From the NCBI GenBank assembly GCA_958298945.1, contig OY282610.1, forward strand, positions 28,532,167 to 28,596,166: a stretch of DNA of 64,000 nt, given 5' to 3'. This document shows positions 1-12,298 of the stretch, in pieces (position 1 is the stretch's first letter; every line of letters starts with the position of its first letter). The position numbers were made by a program, and so were the translations under genes. The DNA comes from Atherix ibis. Lineage: Eukaryota > Arthropoda > Insecta > Diptera > Athericidae. A model generated the notes under the pieces. The model saw nothing but the letters and a program-made list of their open reading frames with translations, made no database searches and was not told the DNA's origin.

Positions 1-49
1 TACCAATTTAATTTCTAATCGATTTACGATATGCTAATTTGACTGAGTG

Positions 50-650
50 TCCTTTACTGTCAATATCCAATTTGCGCTTTGGAAAGTAAAGTTCAATCAA
101 ATACACTTTTAATTTGAATTTTGATTAAATTTTTATTTTATTGAATTTTGCTAATTTTGCCATTATAAATAAAATGTTTACTTATGGCTGACACAAGAAT
201 TTTTATAGGAGTCGATCATTTTGGGGTAATTTTTTAATGCCGTTGTGCATATTTCAAGCAGTAATTCGAACATAACTTGGTAGGCGTGAAGTTTTAAATG
301 CTCTACAGTTAAAAAACATAATTTTTCAATAAAAAAAAAAAAGTCCAATGACATAAAATTACACGATATTGGACGCTAAATCGCATCATCAAATCCTGAA
401 ATTATGCGTCCTAAAAACTCTGCACCTGAAAAAAGGCCAAAATTTGTCGTGTTTAAATTCAAGTTTTTTAAGTTTAGGCCTAAAAATATCAGAATTGACA
501 GTTACGCTTTATCCTTTTATATATGCAAAGATATACGGGTCAGTATTTTGATACACCTTAAGATGAAAATACACACCAGAAAGTCACTGTTCTTGAATAC
601 AATGCCTTTTCTATAGTTACACGTACTTGTGGGTTTTCCAAGCCTCATAT
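50..650 (-). mobile_element. M1 family element, 3' portion with transposase C-terminus
   Basis: On the minus strand 303 down to 178 reads EHLKLHAYQVMFELLLEICT, TALKNYPKMIDSYKNSCVSH and stop, matching the C-terminal tail of IS630-Tc1 transposases (EHLKAHIRQVIAEIPPEM..KV..NW..RI..C..S.G.HL). The part beyond 303 is too decayed to read; GTAACTGTCAATTCTGA (minus strand, ~500) marks the VTVNS block. The non-coding tail at 60-140 contains CTTTGGAAAGTAAAGTTCAA, shared with 25309-25330 and resembling 49396-49415, and probably lies near the element end. Confidence 0.6.
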
Positions 651-2859
651 ACGGTCAATTTGCTTATTTTTGCAGAAACTTTTATCAATCTATTTTATAG
701 AATGGAAAATTTGAAGCTAAATAAATTTGTACCTTCAATGATATTGTAGAAATATTTATTATTTCTTAAATGACGTGGCGGTTTTTTTTTAAATTACGAA
801 ATGTATAAATGTGGTAAACAGGTTAGCACTTTCTGTAGACGGCAAGGACATTCAGTGTTACTTGTGGTCATGTGGTCACACTGAGAACTTTTAAACCATT
901 CATAAATAGTTTTAATCGATGGTACAGGGAGTCTACATAATGTTTTGTTAGCTTTTGTTTTTTTTGACTTTCAAAGCCATTTTAATTTTAAAAACAAACA
1001 ATAAAAGTACATTTAGCACATGAAACTCTTATGGTAGAAGTACTAGAATTCTTGTGAATTCCTTGGGCGTTGGAAGGGAAGAGGATAAAAAATTTGGAAT
1101 TAAGAAAAAGATGAACGTTAAGTTCCACAGGAATATGGCCAGTGACGACCATACCTGAAGAGCACCTTACCCTAATAGGCATGCTTGTCGCTAGCTTTAA
1201 GCGGAAATTGTGGTAGATAATTTAAAAAAATTAAATCGCCAAAGGAGAAAAAATACAAAATGGAAAGAGTACAGCCTCAAAAAACTGTAACTCCTTTCTT
1301 AACTGTCCATCAAAAATTAATTAACATATCAGACTGTAAATTGGAATATAATCATTTTGGGGTTGCCAGATCAAATTATGGAAGGAATTTTTTCTTTATG
1401 CTTTCATATTTTACAAATTTCTACGAACTTATCAAACAACCCATCACAGTTCAACCACTTTCATTTTTGGAATATTTTGACATTTTTTTCTCGAAAAGTT
1501 TCACAAAAAATTAAATTTCTTATGAAATTATTGGTATTGTACTTGTGCCAATCGGAATTTTACTTAATGAAATTTTTATATTTGAGATACAATATATAAT
1601 TTAAGGTTGAACTTATTTAAATAGTTAAGTTTAATGGTAAAAAACTAAATTTTAGAAAAAAACTTAATAAATTTTTAAATAAATTTTCTTAATTTAAAAT
1701 ACAAAAAAAAATTGTTTAATCTAAAATAATCACAAACAATGAAATCAAAATTTAAAAAAAAAAAAACCTATAATAGCAAAAGATATTTTATATTATTGGA
1801 AAGTGTTTTCTGTTATTTTTAAAAGAAAAAAACAACAAACAATTAGAAATAAAAATATTGTATTTTCAATGTGATATCAAATAACCCACCAATCTTTGAA
1901 TGCCAATTAACAGTTGAATAAATTCTCTATAATAATTTCGAAATTAACTTATAATTATTATTTATCATAACAGATTTAAGATATGTTATGAAAAATTGAT
2001 ATTTCCTTAATGAGAAAATTGAATTTTGTTGTTAGTATTTCTTAGAATTCCCTTAATTAACAGCCATTAATATAATAGTAATATTATTTTTTATTTTGCT
2101 AAAAAATGATCATTTATAAAATTTGCACTGTGTGACATTTGTGAAAAGTGTGAACAAATAAAAATATTAGTAAAACCGTCAACCGAATGAATACCTTTTT
2201 AATTATCAAGAATATGACTAAAATTGTACAAATGGCAAATATGGTATGCTAAAAAATAACAGACTTCCCTCACAGTGAATAATATCATTTGATCAAAAAA
2301 CAATCGATGATGGCGTGGAGATAATAGACGACGCCAATGGCGATGGCCGTATTATAGCAATGACAGTGACGGCACAAAGCGAAGAGCAATAATAATGGCG
2401 ATGCTTGATCATTTTGATGGTGCAAATAACGATGTTATTTTGTATTCTTCGAAAATTCTACAGTGTTAATTCATTGTAAATGTCACCGCTATTTTTTAAT
2501 GCAAAAATAATTAATTCAATCGCTGTATTATCTTCGGCACAGCTGTGAAAATGATTAATGTAATAATGATCATTAGCATCAAAATAGTAATCAATATAAT
2601 ATTCATACTCGTTAAGGGTATAGCTGGTAAGCTTCGATTGCTGGTGCAGTAAATTATTTAAATTTACTATTTTTTCTTCTTCATAAAACTATACACATGA
2701 TAAGTTTGGTGAACATTTTTGTATTTTAACTTAAGGAATTAGAGAAATAATCATTTGAATTACTGATTAAATAGTTAATACGTATTTCTGACGATTTTCC
2801 GAACTATCATTTCTCATGAAAAATTGCCACAACAATAATGTAGTTTTTGTTCTTTTTCA
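651..2859. other. No gene seen: AT-rich intergenic or intronic sequence
   Basis: Apart from the short repeat at 1148-1235, nothing recognised. A less AT-rich patch with GATGGCG-type words lies at 2300-2440. Small open frames at 1260-1599 lack any recognisable motif. Confidence 0.5.
1148..1235. repeat. Short dispersed repeat shared with 40850-40945
   Basis: Both carry GACCATAC.., GAGCAC.T.TT.., GGCATGCTTG, GCTAGCTTT, ATTGTGG and an AAAAAATT-rich stretch in the same order. Too short to classify. Confidence 0.45.
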
Positions 2860-4450
2860 GAAAAATTCAGGAAAATTTTATATTTATTTGTCTAAAAAAA
2901 ATTTTTGTTCAAAATTTTATTTATCATTTTTTTTGTAAATCTTTTTGGTTTTTTTTCTGAAAAAAAAAACATTTTTGAAGATTTTAAAAATACGAGGTCT
3001 GTTCAAAAAATATCGCGAATTTTGAATTTCCGCGGTTACGTATATTCGATTTTCGATTTTTTGTGGCGTTATGTTGGTATTTAAAAACATTTTTCCAAAT
3101 TAAAAAATATATTTTGCTGTCAAGAATTTTTATTGCTGCCATAAAAATTTCAAAACATTTTTCCAAATTAAAAAATATATTTTGTTAAAAATTTTATTTT
3201 TTTGGTTTTTTTTTTATAAACTTTTTTGCAGTTTTTTGTTTCTGTAAAAATCATTTTCTAAAATTTTAGAAATAATCGTAAAAATTGCTCCTATAACAAT
3301 TTTGGAAAACATTTGTCGATATTAACTTTTTTACAAAAAACTTTGTCTATAAAAATTTTTAATTGTTTTTAATTTTAAATTTTTCTATTTTTTTTTAAAA
3401 AACCTTAACAAGATGCATTGCTTTTTCTCTGAAGTTTAAAGAAATATTTCTGAATCTCTTAAAAAATTTGTATTGAAATTTTCACTTATCATTTTTTTTC
3501 GAAAAACTTAAAATTGATCATGTTTCTCTATTTTCTTCCAAAAGCTTAAGAAAAAAATCCATTTTTTTTAAAGATTTACAAAATTCCTACAAATTGATTT
3601 TTTTGTTATTTTTTCTGAAAGTTTTTAAAAACATTTTAAAAATATTTGAAAAATTATTAGTTTTGGTTTTTTTTAGAATGTTAATTTTTTATTCCATTTT
3701 TCTCTCCGAAAATCAAACAAAAATTAAATTTATTTTATGATTTTTCTGATAGTGTAAAAGAATATTTTCGAAAATCTGAAAAAAAAATTGTTAAAACCCA
3801 CGTTTTTTTTCACAAATTGAATTTTTTTTAAATTTTTGGTAAATTTTTATTTGTTTTCTTTGTTTAAGAAAAAAATAATTTACAAATTTCCACAATTTCT
3901 TTTTTTTCGAAAATTTCCACAATTTTAAAACCTTTTTTTTGAAAATCGTTTAAAAAAATGTAATTTTTTTTTATTTCCGAAAATGTTAAAAAATCATTTG
4001 CTAAAATATTAATTTTTTTTTATTTTTTAAAATTCTAAAATATTTCAAGTTTGCTATTTGATAAGGTTTAAAAAAACTCTTTCCGAAGACCTTAAAAATT
4101 CTTTATTTAAATTTTCACTTTTATTTCTGGTCGAAAATCTAAAATTTTTCAATTTTTCTGTAAATTTTGTTTCGTGTTTTTGAAGTTGAAGAGACAGATT
4201 TCAGTATTTTCTTTTTGCAAATTTTTAAAAGTTTTTCCTTTCTTGGCGACCGTTAAAATATATTATTAAATCTTGCACGTAATTTTTTTCGAAAATCGGA
4301 ATTTTTTTCAAATTTTTGGTGTTAATCTTTTTTGTTTTGTTTTTTTCTAAATATTTATTTGTTGTGAAGATAAAAAAATTTCAAATTTTTTCTTATTCAA
4401 ATCTATTGTTCGAAAAAAAACATTTATATTTTCGAAAAGTGCTGCAGTCG
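2860..4450. repeat. T-rich low-complexity tract with degenerate TTTTTCGAAAATN-like units
   Basis: About 1.6 kb of plus-strand T runs with recurring CGAAAAT / GAAAATTT and TTTTTCAAATTTTTGG motifs. It resembles a decayed satellite or simple repeat. No gene seen. A mariner end fragment lies at 2993-3085. Confidence 0.6.
2993..3085 (+). mobile_element. Solo 5' terminal fragment of the 9.25-kb mariner family
   Basis: The ~85 bases from GAGGTCTGTTCAAAAAATAT onward match 9252-9340 closely (TATCGCGAATTTTGAATTTC, CGCGGTTACGTATATTCGAT, GTGGCGTTATGTTGGTA). They include the TIR and part of the 5' untranslated region. Similarity then stops in a T-rich tract, so this is a truncated end. Confidence 0.8.
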
Positions 4451-4559
4451 TTCCGAAAAATGATTATCTAGTGCATCTAAATAGTTCCCTGGTTAATGGA
4501 AGTTTTTTTTATTGCGATCATTAATTTATTAATTTCTAGATCGTGGCTAAGATCACCAT

Positions 4560-4910
4560 TTCTTACGAGTACATTTAATTAATGGAAATTGACCATGTTT
4601 TCAAAAAGATTTTGGAAAGTTAAGTTGAATAAGATATATTGAAAACTTAGATACTTAACGGATGTTGATTTTTAAATACTTGTAATTTTAATACGTAAAA
4701 ATATATTGTTTTATGTAGTTTTAGAATAAAATCCAAATGGTGTCAAATCCGTAGTACTTTTCGTGTAATAATGCCAAAAATTTATTAAATTTTATTGTTT
4801 ATGATACCGTTTTATTAAAAGCACATAAAGTCTAGATTAAAATCTTTAAATTTAGATTAAAAAAAAAAGGCGGTCTCTATCGTTTTTCTCAAATACAATG
4901 GCTTCCTCTA
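4560..4910 (-). mobile_element. M1 family remnant, minus strand
   Basis: A block GCCGTTTTATTAAAA..CACATAAAGTCTAGATTAAAATCTTTAAATTT-AGATTAAA (about 4806-4860) is shared with 25720-25780 and 49675-49725. Minus-strand translation near 4750 gives TDLTPFGFYS, like CDLTPLDFFLW of the transposase. Heavily decayed. Confidence 0.5.
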
Positions 4911-5635
4911 TAATATAAAATGCTAAACTTTATTCTAAATAAAAAATACTTTAAATAAGAAATACTTATTAAAAGTATTTTTACTTTATTCCAACCCGTA
5001 AAATTAATAAACTAATAACGTGAATTTTATTTTGCTTGAATACATATTAAAAATGTTTCGAAGAAATTTTTTCATCAGCAAAAAGGATCATGAAATTATT
5101 GGTAGAGTTAAATTTTTGTTATCCAAACAATTTGTTATTAAAAAAAAACTATAAATTTTTCTATAGTATCGATAGAAAATGAAAATGGCAAAAAAAGTCT
5201 AAGTTTAGTTGCCTTCTTGTGAAATCTTTAAATCTGATAAGAATTTTATCTTTTGGAAATATTCTCTAAATGCAAGGACTCGGTTTACTAGATTTACCCA
5301 AAAAAAAAAGAGAAGAAAAAACACAACAAAAGCTTAGAAACGAAAAACTCTGAACTCAAAAGTGTCGGTCGGCAAGGTGATGGTGCAACTTTTGATATAC
5401 AATTTGTCAAGCGCATTACACAGTGTCTCGGTCGCTGTCGATGTCAACCAAATACGCGCCTGCATTTAAGTCAAGGCAACCTACAAGTTTTGAACAAAAC
5501 TAAACCGCCAATTTATAAGAGCAAAAGCTCATTTCACTTATTTATGCACTTGTACAGACACATTCATCTGCGTTAAAGCCTAGATAATCATAATGACAAG
5601 AGTCGGTAGGTCTATGTCATAGAATTATGTTCGTT

Positions 5636-5829
5636 TCAGTCACAGATGCACTTACCTGCGTACAAAACTCAGGTAAATACAACGTACGTACTTGGCTGTT
5701 TTTAACTGTTAAGTTTACATGCTAGTACTGCGTAAAGAATTTATAATAAAAGTTGATCGAAAATTTGCAGAAAACGAAACAAAAATAGCAAGAAACAAAT
5801 ATGCAGTAACAGCTAATAAACAAACAAGA
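5636..5829 (+). other. Putative promoter start and non-coding 5' exon
   Basis: TCAGTC at 5636-5641 matches the fly initiator, with +1 at A5638. No convincing TATA or DPE was seen. The next 190 bases are A-rich leader-like sequence typical of fly 5' UTRs, ending at AAGA followed by GTAAGTA (5830-5836), a near-consensus splice donor. The preceding 5.36-5.63 kb is less AT-rich than its flanks. No coding sequence follows nearby, so any transcript would need a long intron on the plus strand. Confidence 0.3.
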
Positions 5830-6439
5830 GTAAGTAAATACTCTTAATGTAGAATCAATTATATTTCGAAAAGAAAATGTTAACTTTGAACAAATAAAAA
5901 AATTATTTATTTACAAAAATGTCATTTTATCGATCAACAATTTGTGTATGCATGCTTGTGTGATATCGTATGTGTATGTAATTTTGATTAAATGATCTTA
6001 GCAGAAAGATATTCGCATATGACTACGAATAGATAAAAATAGGTACAAGAAGATTAGAATTTGAGTTGATAACAAATAAGACTACATCTTCGCTAATTAA
6101 TTTTTTGAGTCTTTTTTCTTCTTATTTTTTTTTTTTTGAAAATTGTTTGAGAGAAAATTCTAAAAAGGTTTCCGTTTTTCTTTATAAAAAACTATTTCTT
6201 AAAAGTCCTGAAACTTTCACACACCAATCAAATATGGAAAAAAAATTCAAATTGTTTTGTAAAAATTCTAATAATTTGGCAGCTGTAAGGAATTCGACTA
6301 TTACCACTATTAAAGACTCTTCGAAAAGACTTCTTATTTTCTCTTAATTTCTGAAGTTCGAATTTGTTTTATTGAATTGTTCTAAAATAATAATTTTATT
6401 TCTTGGCAGATGTGTTTTGTTACAAAAAAAAAAAGCTGA

Positions 6440-7300
6440 TGGATGGCTAACGAGTGCCTGATGAAGGACATTGACTGGTGAATAGTCAACACATTAAAAT
6501 TCTGTCCCAAAATCATAAGCTACCGTCTGCCAGTTCTGCTAATATGACTGACGATGGCTGACCCAAAAATCAGAGTATTAAACGGTGAGCAAATTTAGCT
6601 GACTCGTCAGTTAAATCTGTCCCAAAGTTTTCAGCTACCATCTGCCAATTTTGGAAATATGGCTGTCGATGGCTGACCCAAAAATAAAAGTATAAGACGG
6701 TGAGTTAACTTGGATAACTCATCCTCCAAATCTGTCCCAAAGCCATCAAAAACCTTTTGGCAATTTTTCCAATGTGGCTGACGATGGCTGACTCAAAAAT
6801 CAGAGTATTAAACGGTGAGCAAACTTGGCTGACTCATCCTCCAAATCTGTCCCAAAGCCATCAGATACCTTTTGGCAATTTTTCCAACGTGACTCATGGT
6901 GGATGATCCAAAAATCAGAGTCCTAAACGGTGAGTAAACTTGTCTTTCTCATTAGCAAAATCTGCCCCAAAATCATCAGACATATTTTACCAATATGGCT
7001 GACGATGGCTGATTCAAAAATTAGAGTACTATTCAAAAATTAGAGTAGTTAACTTGACTGACTCATCCTCCAAATCTGTTTCAAAGTCATCAGTTACTAT
7101 TTGGCAATTTTGCCAATATGGCTGACGATTGCTGGCTTAAAAATCAGGGTATCAGCAAAATATATGCAAAAGTCATCAGATACCATCTGCTAATTTTGCC
7201 AATGTAACTGACGGTGGTTGACGATGGCTGATCCAAAAATCAGCGTATTAGATAGACGGTCAGCCAACTTTTAATTTTTTTATGGCAGACAACTTCATAT
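6440..7300. repeat. 115-bp minisatellite (about 7 units)
   Basis: Units contain ATGGCTGACGATGGCTGACCC, AAAAATCAGAGTATTAAACGGTGAG, CTCATCCTCCAAATCTGTCC, AAAGCCATCAGATACC and TTTTGGCAATTTT. The CAGAG anchor recurs at 6571, 6686, 6801 and 6916 (115 bp each); then the array degrades, with a 20-bp local duplication at 7022/7042 and anchors near 7145 and 7241. Related words (GGCAGACG, CTGCCAAAATTGGCA, TTGGCTAATCATC) reappear at 7660-7800. Confidence 0.9.
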
Positions 7301-7351
7301 TTTGACAGTGACAGAAACATCATACTTTCAAATTTCGTTACGTTTTTACAT

Positions 7352-7391
7352 TTTATTCTGTATGAAATAAGTTTATTTCATACAGAATAAA
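7352..7391. repeat. Perfect 19-bp-arm palindrome
   Basis: TTATTCTGTATGAAATAA (7353-7370) is followed after two bases by its exact reverse complement (7373-7390), and the pairing extends one base further on each side. A direct repeat ACAAATTATAATTGTCGAAT follows at ~7391 and ~7423. It could be a small foldback or transposon end; no terminator role is implied in this eukaryotic setting. Confidence 0.9.
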
Positions 7392-8230
7392 CAAATTATA
7401 ATTGTCGAATTATATAATTTTTAACAAATTATAATTGTCGAATAGAAAGAAAGCGTAGCTTTTGAAGAAAACAATTGTTAAAAGTTCGATTTGGCCTTTT
7501 TTCTATTGACCAGGACAAATTAGATATTATCTTTTTGGTAAATTACAATCTTCTGTAATTTCACTCATAAAAACATAATAAAATATCAAAAATAAGAAAT
7601 AAAATAATGTGCTTCCTGTAGGCAGGCGGCTGTGAAAGAATGGCATAATAAATGTGGTTGACGTAAGACAATGGCAGACGAACCAAATGTTTCGTCAGGC
7701 ACTTCATCTGCCAAAATTGGCACGTCTGCCAATATTAAAAATCAACCTACTAGATGATCAGCCAAATTTCAAATAGATCACGTTGGCTAATCATCTAATG
7801 CTACCTTCAGTCTTTCAAAAAAAAAGAAGTCCCTAAACTGTTATAATGTATTACATTATAATGTAAAAAAGGATATTTTTAGCTAAAAAAAAAATAGCAA
7901 ACAAATAAAAATAATTAAATATTCAATGTAAAAAGCAAACGAAATACAAAATGAAAATTATTGATATACTCTTTAACCTGAATTTACTCACTCGTTCGCA
8001 TATGCTTGGAAATTAAATCGAAAATTTGCAATGGACACTTGTAACTGAGTTCGAAGTAATAAAGCAACAAACCAATAATTGTTACCAAAACGTTTAATAA
8101 TTTGATTTTGTTCGTTTTTATTTTTATCGAAATTAAAAGTCTTTTCACGTGAAAAATTTCCATCGAAATTTCTAACCGCAAGTGGCCAGCAAGCGAGGTT
8201 TTGCAAAGTGACCGAATTGCTCGATGGTCA

Positions 8231-8265
8231 TCAGTCACCGACTACAAGACCTCAACTTCAGACCT
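8231..8265 (+). promoter_or_regulatory. Candidate initiator + DPE core promoter
   Basis: TCAGTC at 8231-8236 is a full initiator match, setting +1 at A8233. AGACCT at 8260-8265 sits exactly at +28 to +33 and fits the DPE consensus RGWYVT at every position. The region 8160-8680 is GC-raised relative to its flanks. By rough count, one such perfect pair is expected by chance in 64 kb on two strands, so composition carries much of the weight. Two short open frames follow (8208-8405, 8456-8677) but neither resembles a known protein. Confidence 0.35.
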
Positions 8266-9251
8266 TCATTGCTTCTGAGACTTCTGGACAAGAGTTTTTC
8301 AGTACAGAAAAATCAAACAAAAGAAAACTATTGTGCCATCAACCGATTGTGATCGACATGCCGAAAATATGCTCGGACATTTTCCATTCTGTACACACTC
8401 GGTAATCGCGCACAAACACAATCCCATCTATGCACTAACGTGAAATCCGAAACAATTGCAAGCCACTTCAATTGAAATCATAAACCAGAGCAAAGTGTAC
8501 GTGTCAATTGTTGCAAGTATTTATAATTCGATTTTTTGTCAAGGTAATCGTGCAGGTACACATTTTGAACTTGCCATACGGCAACCGGCAAGCACTCAGC
8601 CATTCAAATTCGATACCAAATACATAATCAAATTGCACATTGATGAAAAATTCGAAATTAATCAAAAATTCATTTGAACAAATCAAAATATCTTATCTAA
8701 AAATGCAAAATTTTCAATTTCACTTTTTTCACTATTGTCTCAGCTTTCTTGTATTCGTGATAGTTTGTCGAATTGTTATTTATTTATGTCCATTGTTGTT
8801 TTTTGGTTATTAAGAAATCTTAATCTTTGACATTTTCGAACTTAATAATTTTGGATAAATTTTTTTGGTAACAATATCAAATAATAGTAATTAAAAAAAA
8901 ACTACTCATGCGTCAATTGAGAATGGTTCAAGTATCAAGTTTGTTTATTGCATATCCTTTACAGTTGTCTTATAATAAAATCTTAATACTATTTTCTCTT
9001 AAGAATATTTAATCCCAGCACAATCTTTGTCTTTATTGGTTCTTAGCTTTTTTCTATTTTTGAATTTATTTCTCGTATATAATATTTTATTTACCTTTAT
9101 TTTGACATTTTAAAAAAAAAAAACATGCTTACATCCTAAACCTAACCTTAACCCTCAAATCTACTCTTATAAACTAAACATGCATTTTTATTCAATTATT
9201 ATTAAAACTAATCTTAAAAACTAAAAAGTAAATTATAAATTCTATATTCTA

Positions 9252-9950
9252 CGACGTCTGTTCAAAAAGTATCGCGAATTTTGAATTTCCGCGGGTTACG
9301 TATATTCGATTTTTATGGCGTTATATTGGTACTTATGTCTCTCACTTATGCCAAAAAGTTCGGCCATTTTGAATGTTCAGTTAATTTCTGACAGCTGCTT
9401 TGCTTGCACGTATTTTGGCTAGTCTTCGATTTTTGCCCATTCTAAAAAATGGATCAAAGAATCTGTATCAAATTTTGTGTGAAAAACAAAATTAATTGCG
9501 CGGACGCATTCCGAATGTTGACTGTTGCATATGGTGAAGCTACCTTAGACCGAAGCAACGTTTATCGGTGGTACAAAATGTTCTCAGAGGGCCGAGAAGA
9601 TGTGAACGACGAGCGTCAAGTTTGGTCGAATGTGAAGGTTTTGATTACAGTTTTCTTCGATTGCAGTGGCGTGGTGCATCATGAGTTATTGATACAGGGT
9701 AGAACGGTCAATAAGGAATATTACCTGTAAGTTATACGCAAGTTGCGCGAAGCAATCCGCCAGAAACGCTCGGATTTGTGGAAGAACAAAAATTGGCTTT
9801 TGCACCATGATAACGCCCCTGCTCACGCATCGTTGCTTGTGCGGGAATTTTTGGTGTTTTTTTTATATCTTCGAATGCATAAAAAAAGTCACATGGGGAC
9901 CTACAGGAATACCCTTTTTGTAGAAAAGCTCATTGACGGAGCTTTTCATC
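9252..9950 (+). mobile_element. Mariner element with internal deletion, plus strand
   Basis: The left TIR begins CGACGTCTGTTCAAAAAG at 9252, next to TA. The transposase starts at ATG 9449: MDQRICIKFCVKNKINCADA (HTH region), then NVYRWYKMFSEGREDVNDE. It jumps directly to RQVWSNVKVLITVFFDC, so the middle third, including the first catalytic Asp and the GRP linker, is deleted. After a stop at 9728 it continues with REAIRQKRSDLWKNKNWLLH and HDNAPAHASLLVREF (second Asp). The C-terminal third, including the third Asp, is lost where an inverted mariner fragment begins. The family is the mariner type whose usual protein is about 345 residues. Dead, non-autonomous copy. Confidence 0.88.
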
Positions 9951-9952
9951 GT

Positions 9953-10235
9953 CTAACTGGGGGCGTTGTTATAGTGTAGCATCCAAGCATGTGGATTCTT
10001 TTCAAGCGCGCTCGCTCGTTCCATATTTTCATAAACAAATGCTTTATCCCTTCGGAAAAATAGTGCTCTTGCTAAGGAATCTTCACCATAGGCTCGGTAC
10101 ACATTGTCGCAAGTAAAATTTGCAGACTCACCAAGCTTAACATAAAGTTTGATAGCAGCCAAATTTCACTATTATATTCTTTATAACACACTACGAAAAC
10201 ACAACTTCACTTATCAGACTCTATAGGATCACGTA
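9953..10235 (-). mobile_element. Second mariner fragment, minus strand, internally deleted
   Basis: The minus-strand frame from 10162 reads IKLYVKLGESANFTCDNVYR, AYGEDSLARALFFRRDKAF, VYENMERASALEKNPHAWML and HYNNAPS. The first part matches the N-terminal HTH region of mariner transposases (CVKLGKSATETFEMLRVAYGE). It is joined directly to the WMLHHDNAPSH motif around the second catalytic Asp, here N instead of D. It abuts the plus-strand copy head-on at ~9950. A different mariner family from its neighbour, judging from residues. Confidence 0.78.
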
Positions 10236-10375
10236 GTTACGGCGTTGGGTTGAACCTAGTATTGAGTGATTTTTTTGCTGTTTGGTTTTCAATATTTTTA
10301 TTTATGACAGTTCACACGTGACACGTGATATGTATCGAAATAAAAAATTCTCAGTTTTTATTGTCATTTCATTAT

Positions 10376-11300
10376 GAAAAGACTTACACTAGAAGAACGC
10401 TTACAAATTATTGAATTCTATTAACAAAATTCGTGCTTTGTAAAAAATGTGTCTTGGGTGCTTCGAACATTTTATCGTCGTCATAATCGAACTACTTAGC
10501 AAGCAATTCAAGCCAAAGGGACAAAATCTTGCAGCAATTTAATATCAAACCACTAACCCGTATGCGTAGAGTACGTACAGAGGCAAATATTACTGCCGTA
10601 GCGTCCAGTGTTGATGAAGACCACGATTTCTCCATCCGGCAATTGGGATTGTGTTACTCGACTATGTGGAAGATTTGACGCAGGAATCGAGGATCTTGGT
10701 CTAAAAGTGTATCAAATACAGCTCGTGCAAGAACTGAAGCCGAACGTCTCACTAATGCGACACTTTTGCTTCGCTAAGTGTGCCTTTTAACAACTTGAGG
10801 AAAATCCGTTGTTCTACTAAAAAATTGCGTTCAGTGATGGAGTTTATTTCTGATTGTATGCGTATGTGAATAAGCAAAATTGGCGCATTTGGTCAGAAGA
10901 ATAACAGGAACTGTCATTGCACCAAAAAAAATGCACTTTTGGAATCATCGATCCATATTTCTTTAAAGATGAAGCTGACCGCAACGTTATCGTCAATGGC
11001 ACCCGCCTTCGAACTTTTTTTGCCCAAAATGCAAGAACTGCATCTGGTCGACATGTGGTTTTAACAAGATCGCGCTATATTCTATAGGACACATGAAACA
11101 CTGGACATATTGAGAGATGAGTTCGTTGAGCAATTTATTTAACGTTTCGGACCGGTCAGTTGGCCGCTTGGATCGTGCGATTTGACGCCTCTAGCCTCTA
11201 AAGCCACTTTATGACGATAGACCACCGTCACGTGCAGCCTTAGAAAACACACCATTCGGAATAATAATGGCCTCATTTGACATATGTAAAATTTGGCGGT
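10376..11300 (+). pseudogene. IS630-Tc1-type transposase, highly decayed, near full length
   Basis: The frame starts MKRLTLEERLQIIEFY at 10376 (HTH region). It picks up DHDFSIRQLGL-like sequence, GLKVYQIQLVQELKPN (10700-10750), FGIIDPYFFKDEADRNVIVN (about 10938-11000, matching GIIGPYFFEDEAG..VTVNG), and finally RFGPVSWPLGSCDLTPL (11140-11195, matching the motif near the third catalytic acidic residue). Many stops and frameshifts separate the blocks. The family is the ~340-residue DDE transposase with the WFQQDGATCHTA and WPPRSCDLTPLD motifs. A related copy lies inverted at 20660-21140. Long open frames on the minus strand here are shadows. Confidence 0.82.
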
Positions 11301-11759
11301 TTTTTTTGAATAAGAAAATGTTGTCTTTCGACAAAATAGTGCACTCTGATTTTGCGAGGATTTTTTTTTAAATTTTATACGAAAATGTAAACGATTTAAT
11401 TCAATGTTATATTTTTTCCATCTGACATTACGTAAAATCATGTCCAGAAACTTATCAAAAACAAAAAATTCAAAAAATATTTGAAAACTTTCAAATATGA
11501 GTGCTGTACTTTGCAGAATACAAAATGAATAACCTCTTCTGAAAGTGGTGCAGCATTGCCATTTTCGAAAATTAGTGTGCTCGTGTTTCACTATTTCAAT
11601 CGATTTTAACTCAGATTTTTTTACTAACAGAAATTTAGATAAAATTGCTAATCTTTTAAAATTGGTTATTTACTATATTTATTTTTCTTCTGAAATTTTT
11701 CCATATTCGTAATCTAACATAGCTTAAATGTAGTCATGGGAAAATTTTGCATCTACCAG

Positions 11760-11790
11760 TATATAAACTGCTTCCATCTAGCTTTCAGTT
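11760..11790 (+). promoter_or_regulatory. Weak TATA + initiator candidate
   Basis: TATATAAA at 11760-11767 precedes TCAGTT (11785-11790, full initiator match, +1 at A11787). The TATA starts at -27, slightly close for a fly promoter. TATA-like strings are common in AT-rich DNA, so this is tentative. Confidence 0.15.
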
Positions 11791-12298
11791 TAGGGTTTTT
11801 TTTTTTGTTTTTTTTCCATCTAATTTGTAATAGATTTGTTTGCAGAACAATCAATGCCTTTTGATTTAAGACAAACTGTTTACTGATAAATGTAAATAAT
11901 TGTAATATTATCCGGGAAATTCCCGCTTTGCAATTAATTTTCCGGTTAAAGATTTGTCGTTCCGATTCGATTTTCCCAACACAATTTCAGGTAAACTTTT
12001 TATTAAAAACATTTTCTTACAATTAATTTTATTATTTTCTATTATGCAATTTTGTCTCTAATCTTTGTTTTGTTTACTTCATATAAATATTCTGTCATAC
12101 GTGGGGTTATATGTTTGCATGGGTCTGTTCTAGCCATAACTGTTAATTACTAATATTTTTGCAAAAAAAAAGACTCCCCCTCTCTTTCCCCGCCACTGGT
12201 GTTCAATTCTAGATACTACTATTTCTCAATCATATGAATTTATCTATTTTCACGCCATGTGGATATAAATATTTATAGTCACAATTTCATTGCCATAG

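Noticed and set aside
11139..11591. 150-residue minus-strand open frame
   Set aside because: Its first half is antisense to the transposase remnant ending ~11200-11300, and the rest has no recognisable motif.
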